From contig NC_059347.1 in the NCBI RefSeq assembly GCF_019703515.2, positions 24,298,501-24,362,500 on the forward strand: DNA of 64,000 bases. The letters run 5' to 3'. Below are positions 37,801 through 50,100 of the stretch, in pieces. This DNA is from Myxocyprinus asiaticus. Lineage: Eukaryota > Chordata > Actinopteri > Cypriniformes > Catostomidae. A program made the translations under genes and the position numbers. The notes beneath the pieces were generated by a model that saw nothing but the letters and a program-made list of their open reading frames with translations, was not told the DNA's origin and ran no database searches. How positions within the stretch are numbered: the stretch's first letter is position 1; every line of letters begins with the position of its first letter.

Positions 37801-40800
37801 CAATCAGTTCTTGGTGTAGGGGCAGTGTGTGATGCGCTATAAGCATTCACACACAAGGGACTGAATAAGGGAATAAGATCCTTTTTGTAATAAGGGGATA
37901 GGTTTTATGTGTGTAACGGTAGCTAAAGCTAAAGTTATGTTGGCTGCCTTTTTATTATTCGGCTGCTGTGTCTGTCTCGTACAGCATATCTGCAATATAG
38001 GAGTTGTCTATATCCCTTGGTGAGATACCGAACAAATGTTCAAAAGAGAACATTAAGTTACTTTGTAACCCCGGTTCTCTGATAACAGAAGTGAGGTATC
38101 TCACCTCACCGCCCTCCTTTCAAACTGGCATGATGTATACTGTAGATATGCTGAGAATAGCACAGCAGTGAGCTGCAGCTGTCTATATACGCTTCAGTGA
38201 TTGGTCTGTCATTCTGAAAGATGTTGTCAATTGGTTCTTCCTCAATCGGCCATGCCTTAGATTTTCCCTTAGTGAAATATCTCACTCATGTTATCAGAGT
38301 TACAAAATTAACCTAACATCTTAACTAGTCAAATATGCCCTACAGGATGATAAAGAATTGAAGCTTACAACAGAGCTTTTATAAATAAGCACCAGGACAA
38401 CCCAACAGTGATATTTACAATGACCTGAAGCATTAACCGATTTCCAAATGTTATAAATGGATATAATGTGATCGCAAACCTCTAACTGGATCAATGACTG
38501 GCTCATTCTTTGGAGACAGAAGCTGGATAGTGAATCTCTCCTCTCCCTCCAGCACAGCATCAGCCAAAGCCTGAATTATCAGGGTCTTCTTTGACTCAGT
38601 CTACAAAACAGTAAAGCAGTTTATAGTGGCATAGTAACAATTTTGTTCAATCAATAAAAACAGTTAGTCCCAAACCTACTCCATTAAATATGAGTGTTCC
38701 ATTACGAGGGCTTAGATCGTCTTTGCCCTCTTCCTGCAGAAGCCAGATCAAATGGACCACTCCTTCACCTCCTGAGCTACGCACTACAGTCAGTGTAGCT
38801 ACGGAAGCAGGGTCATTCACAAACCGAGGCTCAGACACAGAGACCTGGAACAAGAGCCCATTCGTTGGTAATAGTAAAAAAAAAAAATTAAAAAAAATAC
38901 TTGTTAAGGCTAAGACTAATCTTCCCAGTCCACACCAGCTGAATGCACTTAGACTAGTTAACACAGAGTTAACCCAGTTGTAGGGCTTCATGAAATTACC
39001 ACAAAAGGTATCACGGCACTAATGCAAAATTGTTACATGAAAATGAAACATAAAGAATCACAAAGCAATTCAGCTAAAATATAAATAAATAATTGTTGAC
39101 AATCAAGACAAATATGACATTTAGGCAAGCTGCAGAAAGATAATGTAAAACTAATATCCAGAGTTATTATAAAAATGTTACCATTAGCTCCTCAAACCCA
39201 AACCGACCAAGGGGAGAATCATTGGCCGGGATGCTGATTACTACAGATGTCTCATCCCCCAACCTTGCACCTCCTATGACTCGTACCAGTTTCACAATAA
39301 AAGTCTCCATAGACTCCACAATTATGTCATCAATGATGGTGATCTCAATACTGGCCACTGCCTGCAAAAAAGTCAAATTTTTTGAACAAGATTGGGTAAA
39401 ATAATTATAGTAAAAAAAAAAAATAATAATAATAAAAAAATAATAATAATAGTTCAAGTTTTATTAAAATTCATTCATCTATTTCACCAATCTCCAAAAT
39501 AACTTTTTAAAGAAATATACAGTTAATTTTCAAGCAAAATTTGGTACCATTCACTGCATAATCTGTTGAAACAAATTATTCAAAACATCTAGTTATTTAA
39601 AATGTTAAAAATAAGTAAATAATTAAAAAAGAGAGATTTCTACTATTGATCTTTACCTGTCCCTCTAGAAACGTGAGGTTTCCTGAGGAAGGACTGAAGT
39701 CCTCAGTGCTGGCCGTGACCGCTTGGGCTTCCCAGTAAAGCACCACCCTACCAGTTGTACCAGCCATTCTCATGACTGCCAGATGAAGGATATTTCCAGG
39801 TGTGGGTACCTCATTGGCCAACACTGCCCCAGAAACATCCTACAGAAAAATAAATTTCAGAAATGTTTGCTTTATTAATAGTAAAGATACAATGATAAAC
39901 GTGAATGATACATGTATAATAGGTGAGTGATAAATCATAAATATTTGGGATAAAAAAGTAACTAGAGAGGTGCTTGCCCCCAAGATGTAAGGGTGTTGTT
40001 GGTGTTTTGAGTGTTTTTTTTTTTTTAATGCGTCGCTATGCGGTTGCTAGGATGTTCTGGGTGATTTCTTACAAAACAGCTCATCGCCCCACTCATCACT
40101 GGTGTTGAGAGGGTAGAATTCAATGAAGCTGTCAGCTGAGGACATGTGAGGTGTCTATTTCTCAAACTAGAGACTCTGATGTACTTATCCTCTTGTTTAG
40201 TTGTACATCTGGCCTTCCACAACTCTTTCTGTCCTTGTTAGAGTCAGTTGTCCTTTGTCTTTGAAGACTGTGGTCTACACCTTTGTATGAAATCTTTAGT
40301 TTTTTTGGCAATTTCAAGCATTGTATAGCCTTCATTCCTCAAAACAATGACTGACTGACAAGTTTCTAGAGAAAGCTGTTTCTTTTTTGCCATGTTTGAC
40401 CTAATATTGACCTTAAGACATGCCAGTCTGTTGCATACTGTGGCAACTCAAAAACAAACACAAAGACAATGTTAAGATTCATTTAATGAACCAAATAGTT
40501 TTCAATTGTGTTTGATATAATGGTAAGTGATTTTCTAGTACCAAATTAGCAATTTAGCATGATTACTCAACGATAAGGTGTTGGAGTGATGGCTGCTGGA
40601 AATGGGGCCTGTCTAGATTTGATCAAAAATGACTTTTTTCAAATAGTGATGGTGCTGTTTTTTTTTACATCAGTAATGTTCTAACTATATTTTGTGATCA
40701 GTTGAATGCCACTTTGGTGAATTAAAGTACCAATTTCCTTCCAAAACAGCTAAATCTGTACATTATTCTAAACTTTTGGCCTCCAATGTATAACTTCTTT

Positions 40801-41222
40801 AAACAAGTCTAAATTTTTTAAAAAAAAAGTACACATCTTCTCAACAAACCACAGGATTTGAGGTATCTTTCATGTCTGTAGCACAAACACAGGACAAGTT
40901 ACTTGCTGAAGATTGTTTATTCCTGACTTTAAATATGCTTAATAGTAAGTGATGTTTTAGCTATTAAACAGAATAGGTAATAAACACGATACAAACTATT
41001 AAATAGAATAGGTAAGAGAGTAAACTTGTAAATAAACCTTTGAGACATTGAAGCGGAGGACTCCTCTTGGATCATCATTCTCCTGGATGGTGACCTCGGC
41101 TACCTCCAGACCAGGTCTCCTTATGCTTGGCTGACCTGCTTCTGTGTCTCCACCCAATAGTTCAACTCTTGTGATGTGTACAAGGAATGTCTCAGCCAGT
41201 TCAGGAATATCATCCTATGAAC

Positions 41223-41295
<73 letters not shown>

Positions 41296-44200
41296 TTATC
41301 ACAATGACACATACTGTCTTCATTAAAAACCCTAAGAAACCCCATGTGGCTCAACAGGAGGTACAGTTTTAACCAGCAGTGATTCTGAATAACATCCAAG
41401 CAGTTTCTGTACAATTATTTTCTTAGAACCTGCTGATTTATGTCATAATAAATAAAAAATAAAAACATTCAGCCCAAACAAATTCAACATGTGGTTTTTG
41501 AGGCTGCAAAATATGCAAAAATATCTAACAACCACTGCAATTTGCTGGCAGTGAACTACTTTAAAAAAAAAAAAAAAAAAAAAAAATTCAGGGTTTCAGT
41601 GGTGGTCATAGCAAGTGGTTTCTGGCTTTTTCTGTAGGCAGCAGGAGGACAGTCTTTCTCCTCAATATCTCCAGCACAGTGCTTTGCTTAAGTTCTCCTC
41701 AGTCTCAGTGCCCTGAGATGAACTGTGAAGAAAATGTGCTTAAGAGGAAGTGAAGCCTTAGATAAGTATCCTACTTACACTGAACAATTAGACAAATAAT
41801 TGAATATAGTAAATATATTAACATTTTACAATAAGGTTATTTGTTAAGAAAGGAATAATGTACAGTCAGTCAGTTATCGCAAACTAAACTCGACAGGATG
41901 ATCAGGACCCTGACGCGAAGTGGAGGGGTCTTGTATCAGCCTGAAGGGGTTTATTTTGCGATAACAACCGGCTGACTGTGCATTATCCTGCTTATTACAT
42001 GGCTACTAACCTAATAAATAAATAAATGGACATAAAATATTGATATGCGTTTAAATTACGTAATTATGTGAGAAGAAAGAAAATCACTGAACAGCTGAAA
42101 TCTACCTCATCTGAGTTCTGTTGGTGTTTATTTTGTAATAAATTACAGTCGTTGACTGCTCATTATCCCACTTATTAAAAGAGTACTTGCCAAATAAATA
42201 AATACTGTAAATACACATGAAACATTGATTTGAGATTAAATTATTTTATTAGTTTACTTGTAGTAATTGCATAGTGATCTGAAATCCGTGATCCGTAGTA
42301 AAGATGGCTCGGAATTAGTGATGTTTCGTTTGTGAACGAATCTGTCTTTTTGAATGAATCTTTTAAGCAAATGAATTGTTCTCCTTCACTTCCATACACT
42401 GACATATATTTCTTGTTCACTGAAGTCTCTCCCTTTTGCAGCCAATGAGCTCTAGTTCGAAGCATGAGACTGCTTTTAGAGGCTTTTAAAGACTGATTAT
42501 ATCACGAGCCAATAGCATTCGAGTGCAGGCTGTGAAGATGAATATCATTGGTTTGTCCCACTGAATGAAAATAGTTCTTCACTGAACCAGTCGAGTTGGT
42601 CGTTTGAGCCTGAACAAGATGAGACAACTCATTCATGAATGAACTGAATGTACTGGTAAATTTGTTCGCGAACTATATGAATGACTCACTCAGTCACCTC
42701 GTTCGTGAATGAGGATCTGCTGACCAACTGAAAGAAAGGAGGCATGTCATTCATTCAGTTCGGCATGTGAGTCAGTCAATCGCATTCAACAAGGAGAGAA
42801 AGGGGTGAAATGCAATAAAACAAGTTTATAGGTATATATGCACAAAACATAATCCCCAAATTATGAATATGTAAAAAGTCACTGAAAAGCATACAGTTAA
42901 AATGACATGAATTGTGGATGAAAAATAAAAGTGTAAGATATTTAGGCATTTCTTTAACTTCTATGCCTTGGTAAAAGGTAAGCCCAGCATTTGACAAAAT
43001 ATAGGAACATAAGACCTACCATTTATGGTGAAAATGGTTATTGTGTTTGAACTCAAATTGTAAAGTGTCTTTATTGTACATTTGTAGACATGCAAATTCC
43101 ATTTGTGTTGCTTTTAAAGAATGACTTTAGTGCGGGCCAATTGCATTCGAGAGCAGGCTGTGAAGGAGCATATAATTGGTTTGACCCACTGAACGAATAC
43201 ACCCAGTTGGTCATTAGCTTAACGAAAGGAGTAGCTGCATGTCGTTCATTCAGTTCATCAATCTTGTTCAACAAGAAAACAATGACCACACATTAAAATT
43301 ACATACGAACGTTTGTGAAACTCATAATTATTTTATAGGCTAGTATTGTTGTCTTTATTTGTATAGCTTGATAAAGTTCATGCTTAGCAGCAGTTCACAA
43401 CTTGATACATGTGCTTTATTGTCATTTGCTTATGATGTTTAAACACTGCAGTGCTAAAGTCTCTTAGTGGATGGGGGTGGTTACTATGAATGCAAGCTTT
43501 AATACAGTGAAAAAGACACTCTATTAGCATAACATAAATATATATAAATAAATAAAAATTTCCAACATTCTTTTGAATGTCCATGTACTAAAATTAAATA
43601 TTTGATGCCATGAGTGTACCTTCATTTACTATTACTATTATTTTGAATGGCCATGGGAAATAAAGCAATGTGATAACAATTTTAAAAAAGTAGTTTGTTA
43701 ATTTACCTGAGGAACTTTCACCTTTTGCTGACCCTTTATGCTTTGGAGAGCTAATGTGTGCTTCTAAATCACTTGCACCTTTATTAGCAACTGACACATA
43801 AGTGCCAGCTTTACATGTTATACATTCTGCTTCCCACGGATCTCGACCTGGACGAAAGCATTTTTTGTGCAAATCTTCTATAAATTTGCACTTTCGTTTG
43901 GGCATTGTTTTCACTCAGCTGTCATTTGCTGCTACTGTCAAGCAACTGTTTGATGCCGAACACAACAGCGCTTCGGAGAGACTGACAGGCAGGAATTTGG
44001 CCAATAGTTGCTGCAAGCCTCTTATAATTGACCAATTGGTGTGCGAGAAGGCGGGACTTACAAAGAGGGGGTAAAGCAATGCAAATATGCGCGCGCACAC
44101 AATGAACTATTAGACCAGATGCACATCATAATGCAACTAATGCCAAATCCCAGACATTTTCGCAAATGTAGAAATCCCGGCCTGATGTTTTTTTAAGGTC

Positions 44201-47123
44201 CGAAAAAGAGGACATGTCCGGGAAAAATAGGACGTATGGTCACCCTAATTCCAAAGAGCTATGTAATAACCTAAGTTAACCACATTAGTTAACATGAACT
44301 AACATTGAACAATACGTTTACAGCACAAAATTATTTTGGATAACATTCATGTCAACAAACGAATAAATATTTAACATTAAAAGTTGTATATGTTGACATT
44401 TTCATGCATTATGAACTAACATGAATTTACAATGAAAAACAATATTTAGAAATGTACATTAATTTGATTAATAAATGCAGTTAAAAAACATGTTAGTTGT
44501 TAGTTCATGATACCTAATGCATTTATTAATGTTAACATATGGAACCTTATTGCAAAGATTTGCCATACAAAACCACTTCCTATCACTGACTTAATTACTT
44601 ATTTATTACATATTTATTACTAAGAATAGCTAATACAATTAAAAGTTTTTTTTTTTTTTGCACAAATGTGGAATATTTCCTTCATTGTTGCATATTGAAC
44701 AATGACAGTTCCTTATTTGGTTTACAGGTGTGGCTCCTAACAGCATGACATTTTATACATCATGTAAATATTTAGCTCAAAATGTATTTAGTAACTAAAC
44801 TAACTAACTTTGTATCAGTGGCTTACAGTGCACTTATTACAGGGACAGTCCACCTGGAGCAACCTGGGGCTAAACGTTTTGCACAAGGAATGCAGAAATG
44901 AACAGAACACATTCTATCAAATACAGAAATGCTGCTACATTGTCATACTGCTTCCTATTTAGCTAGTTTATTTATTGTTGTTCTACAAGTAATCATCACA
45001 TGTGACTTTGCTGCACTTTCACTGTCTGCTACAGAATTCACTTACTATTTCTTGCAATGTAACACCTCAGTTCACAGAGTTTCTCAGTGCTTCTATGCAA
45101 TGATGCATGTATCATTTTACATATAGAAGATTTGTATTTACTTTAAACTTTTTACTGTATATTTACTATTTACTTATAGAATGTTTTTAGAATAACTTGT
45201 ACTGTAGCTTTATATCATTACCTTTGCAACAATATAATATTTTAATTATTAAAATTATAATTATATTTTACAAACTCTGTCTGGATTGCATACTGGATTG
45301 GCTGAACTGTCAATGTCCCGCAATCTGAGCCTCGTCTTAAACATTTCAATGCCCATTTAACCCTGTGTAAGCTGCACAAATTACACATAAAAACAATTTG
45401 ACCTTGCGCTTCTCAGCAGAGTACTCACTGGAAGGATGGAAATGGTCACCAAAACAACCGTGGCATTCTCCATCATGATGACTGTGGCCTCTTTGACCAC
45501 ATAGTCCATCCCCTCAGTAGCCTGATTGACAGGTGGCAGGTGGAGGGCCGCTTTAGTTTTGTAGTAAACTAATACATCACTTGATGCTCCTTGATCTCTC
45601 ACAATACTTAGTGTGATATTGCTTGGACTCTCTGGAGCAAAAAAGAAAAAAGAAAAAAATAACATTATTGTCTTTTCGGGATTGTTTTTTTTTTTTTTTT
45701 TTTGTTTTAATAAGGCTATTATGCACAAAAAAAAAAAAAAATACAAAAAATACAAAAAAATACAAAAAAAAAAAACATAAATGTGAACTCATCTGCCTTT
45801 GAGTATTCCAACTATTCAAAGACTAAGTATATGACTGGAAGATATCTACAGCACATACTTCCCAGTAAACAGTTCATTTGGATTACAGGAAATGTTGACT
45901 TTTTTTAGCTGTACACTACAGCAATTTTTATTTCAGTCAAACTCATTTCATTATATTGTTGTACTGGAGTTCAAATGAGACAAAGTTCAGTGGATGGATT
46001 ACTTTGAGGTTCTGGCGTGATGAAGTACTGGGAGTCAAGGTGCCAACCAATTACTCCGTAAGGTGAACCGTTGGCTCCAATGGTGAGGTTTGCTTGGCCA
46101 CGCTGAGGGTCAATCACAGCTCCTTTGGATGAATCTGTTATGCCAACCGTTGTGACCTTGGTCAGGACTATAGTAATTTTTTCTGCTAGCTCTGGAAACT
46201 CATCTGCTAATACATTCAGAGTGATAGTAGCAATAGCCTGACTCCCAGAAAATGTCACCTACAAGGGAACAAATGAAGAAGGTGTAAAAGGGACTGCAAT
46301 TCATTGTGTTTTGAGGTAATATGTCATAAGTTTAAATAATATATATATAATCTATAAATAGAGCACTGTTTTACATTTGGCTGCTGGTTGCAGTTGCAAT
46401 TTTGGATTATATTAATAGCATGGAATTAAAGTAATAGTTCACCCAAAAATGAAAATTCTCTCATCATTTACTTAACCTCATGCCATCCCAGACTTATATG
46501 ACTTTTTTTCTTCTGCTGAACACAAACAAAGATTTTTAGAGGAATTTCTCAGTTCTGTTGGTCCATACCGTATAAAGAATACTATATAGTGAATAGCTAC
46601 CAAAACTTTGAAGCTCCAAAAGCACATAAAGGCAGAATAAAATAAATCTATACGACTCCAGTGGTTAAATCCATATCTTCAGAAGAAATATGTAAGTATA
46701 GGTGAGAAACAGATCAATATTTAATCTTCTTTTGTTTTTGGCAATTCGCATTCTTCATGCATATCGCTACCTACTGGGCAGGGAGTAGAATTTATAGTAA
46801 AAAGGATTGTTTTCTTACCCACACATTTCATATCGCTTCAGAAGACATGGATTTTACTACTGGAATCTTATGGGTTACCTTTATGTTGCCTTTATGTGCT
46901 TTTTGAAGCTTCAAAATTTTGGTACCCATTAACTTGCATTGTGAGGAACTACAGTGCTAAAATGTTCTTCTAAAAATCTTTGTTTGTGTTCTGCAGAAGA
47001 AATAAAGTCATACACATCTGGAATTGCATGAGGGTCAGAAAATGATGAGAGAATGTTCATTTTTTGGTGAACTATTCCATTTACAAAATTCTACAGGTAA
47101 GGCATTTATCATTACTAAATCAA

Positions 47124-47160
<37 letters not shown>

Positions 47161-50100
47161 ATGGTATGCAAGCATTTCTCACCACTCCAGAAGTGGGAAA
47201 AATGTCATCCAGACTTCCATAGGCACTCCAGTGTACTGTCAGTCTGCCAAACCTGCCTCTCCTCCTCTCAATACTCAGAGACACAGGGTTATCATGCTCT
47301 AGCTCATCCACCTCACGCACTAAAGAGTCCTGTACAGTAACACCCAAAAAAATTTATAAAAAAAAAAATAACATAAGGTTTTGAAGTTTTGTAATACACA
47401 GATGTATTAGCTTTTGTATTAGCTTCAAAGAGGCTCTTAGACATTGAAAGCAATGTGATGGACAAAAAAAAAAAAACAATAATTTTAAATATGTTCAGAC
47501 ATAGTACTGAGAGAAATGTATTATGGCAAGTGCACAACCAGATAACAGCATGTGTAAAGCACACAATATATTTAGATCCTGGTACCTTTGCAAAGCCTAT
47601 AATCCCGTGAGCATCATCGTTTGTTGGAATAATCAAGGTCACTTGACTGCGGAAGCCAATCTCTGCTCCTCCTTTGGGGTTCTTGAGGCTGACTCGAAAG
47701 TTTTCTTCTTCCTCAGGAACGTTGTCATCGATTACATTCACTGCTATTTCCAGCTCGTGCACACCAGGCTGGAAAAACAGCTCTCCTGAACTGAACATTA
47801 GAAGTGGAAATATCAATGAACATTCAGTATTCGAAAAGTGACAAATGACACAAGAAAAATAACACATAAAAATAGTACTTAGTGATTGCAAGAACAAGGA
47901 TTCAAGAACAAGGTGGTTATCATATTCCATAGGTGTGTTTATGGTATTTCATCTGGAATTTCATAATTCATGACATTATCATAACAATAAAATATAGAAA
48001 ATCAGACAGACAGATCAGTGTGTATGTTCCATGTGTATTACTACGATCATACTCAACATAGTAACATACTTGGAGATGAAGTCAGACTGGTTGGACACTG
48101 ATGTCAGTTCATATACGACAGAGTTTGACTCTCCAGTGGCTATGATGAGACTCTTGGTGGAATTGAGAGATGGAACAGGGAGATACAGGAACTCTCGTGC
48201 AGAAGGAGGCTTCATTACTTCAGCAAACTGCCTCAGATCTGACCTCCACAAGTATAGGACTGAACCATTTAAACCCGCAAGCAATAGGTGAACTAAGAAA
48301 CAGGGTAAATGTTCAGTCTAAATTCTCAATCTAAACAATGGTTTGCTGTGAATGACAATGCAATACACATTATTCTAAACTTAAATGTTGATACACTAGG
48401 CTATATTATTTTGTTAAATAAGAAATATGGATAAAATGGATAAACTAGGCTTAATGGCATTGGAAACACTCAAAAGTTGATATTATTTTAACAAATTGCA
48501 ATAAACTGTCTAGTTACTTACTTATTCCAGAAGGAGGGGTAAAGGCGTGAACCGAAAAGACGCCTGTAAATGGGATTGACTGTGCGTGCTGGAAGAAGCT
48601 TTGCTGAAAACCCCACAAAAACACTTCACATGCTGGGTTTGGACCTTATGATGAGGAATAATAAACACAATGTCAATGTGAACTACTTATAAACACCAGC
48701 AAGAATAAAATCTTTCTTTCGAGACCAGAAGCAGTGTTACCTAAATGAATGTTGGACAGAAAATCTCAACCACAGTTGAATTATAAATCTCCTGTATGGA
48801 TGTGGTTGTGCTGATAAACCAGCCATTTACAGTACTAAACACATTAACCCCATTGGAGTGGTTGTGCTGATAAACCAGCCATGTATAATACTAAACACAT
48901 AAACACCATTGGAGGAATTCATTAAATATCTTGAATTAGAAAAAGAAGAAGGCTACTATGTTACCTTCAGTAACTATGAGGAGGAACGTGTCTCCCCCCA
49001 TATGAAAAGACTCCACTTGCTTGACTGTTGCATTTATTGCTAGAGGTTGAGGGTTCTGGAAACGTCCATTACTCCACTGGTAGGTGAGACAAGTATCTGA
49101 GGTTCTGTTCCTGCACACAGCCAGGTGTTGGAGGTTGCTACTGCCTCGTCTGAAGGGCATGACTGTGGTAATATCTTGTAACTCTAGATTTTGATGGAGG
49201 GTGAATGAGCCTCCAGTCCACACAAAGATCTGAGGGCACAGAGTGAATGATCTGCATAATATATATATACATTTTAATACATATTTTTCTTTTGAACATA
49301 TCAGGTTATGTTTACCTCACTGGAAGCTATCAGATATTGCTGAGATTCAGAAGAGAAGTGTTTAACACCAAAGCCACTCACAGTAAGAGTCTGCTCCTAC
49401 AAAAGCGGAAAGAGATATTCAGCACACCATGAATGTTACCGCTACTGGTGATGGCAGTTAATATACAATACACAGAAAATATAAAAACGACTACACTAGA
49501 GTACTCACTTGAGTGAGGTTAAGATCTGCCTGAAGGCGAAATAAGCTGATTGTGGCAGTTAATGACAAAGTGCTGTCTGTATGAGACACTGCCACATAGC
49601 TGGTGCTGCTTATTGTAAAACCCACACAAGAGCTGGGATTCTGGATGCTGACAAACTATAGGAACAAAAGTGAGAAAGCGAGGAAAGAAAGAAGTTGGAG
49701 GGCAAACATAAGAGAAAATAAAAATCTAATTTTCAAGTCAAAATACTTTTAATACATTGTTAAAATTAAAGGAATAGTTCACCCAAAAATGAACACTCTC
49801 ACCATTTACTCACCCTCAGGTCATCCCAGATGAACAAATGATGATTTTTAGAAGTATATCTCAGTACATTCAAAGCAAGTGAATGGGGGCCAAAGCTGTG
49901 ATGCTCCAAAAAGCACATAAAGGCAGTCTAAAAGTAATCCATACAACTCCAGTTGTTTAATCAATGTCTTCTGAAGCAATATAATCGAATTTGGGTGAGA
50001 ACAGACCAAAATGTAACTCCTTATACACTGTACATCTTTCTATTGCAGCCTCTATGCAAGATCAAGATTTCAAGCTTTAATACACATCTTAGTGCTTGAC

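Larger units (their letters stand above)
41820..44557. mobile_element. MITE of the 'ACAATAAGGTT' family split by several insertions
   Basis: A left end TTTTACAATAAGGTTATTTG (41,824) and a right end ATGGAACCTTATTGCAAAG (44,540) belong to the same family as 30,346-31,011. Between them are the hairpin MITE copy, the GAACGAATC repeat and the hAT fragment. The split-element reading is an inference. Confidence 0.5.

Noticed and set aside
41121..41414. Minus-strand frame with Tyr-Ile and Cys-Val runs
   Set aside because: Read-through of the CA/TA microsatellite in the wrong frame for exon 23.
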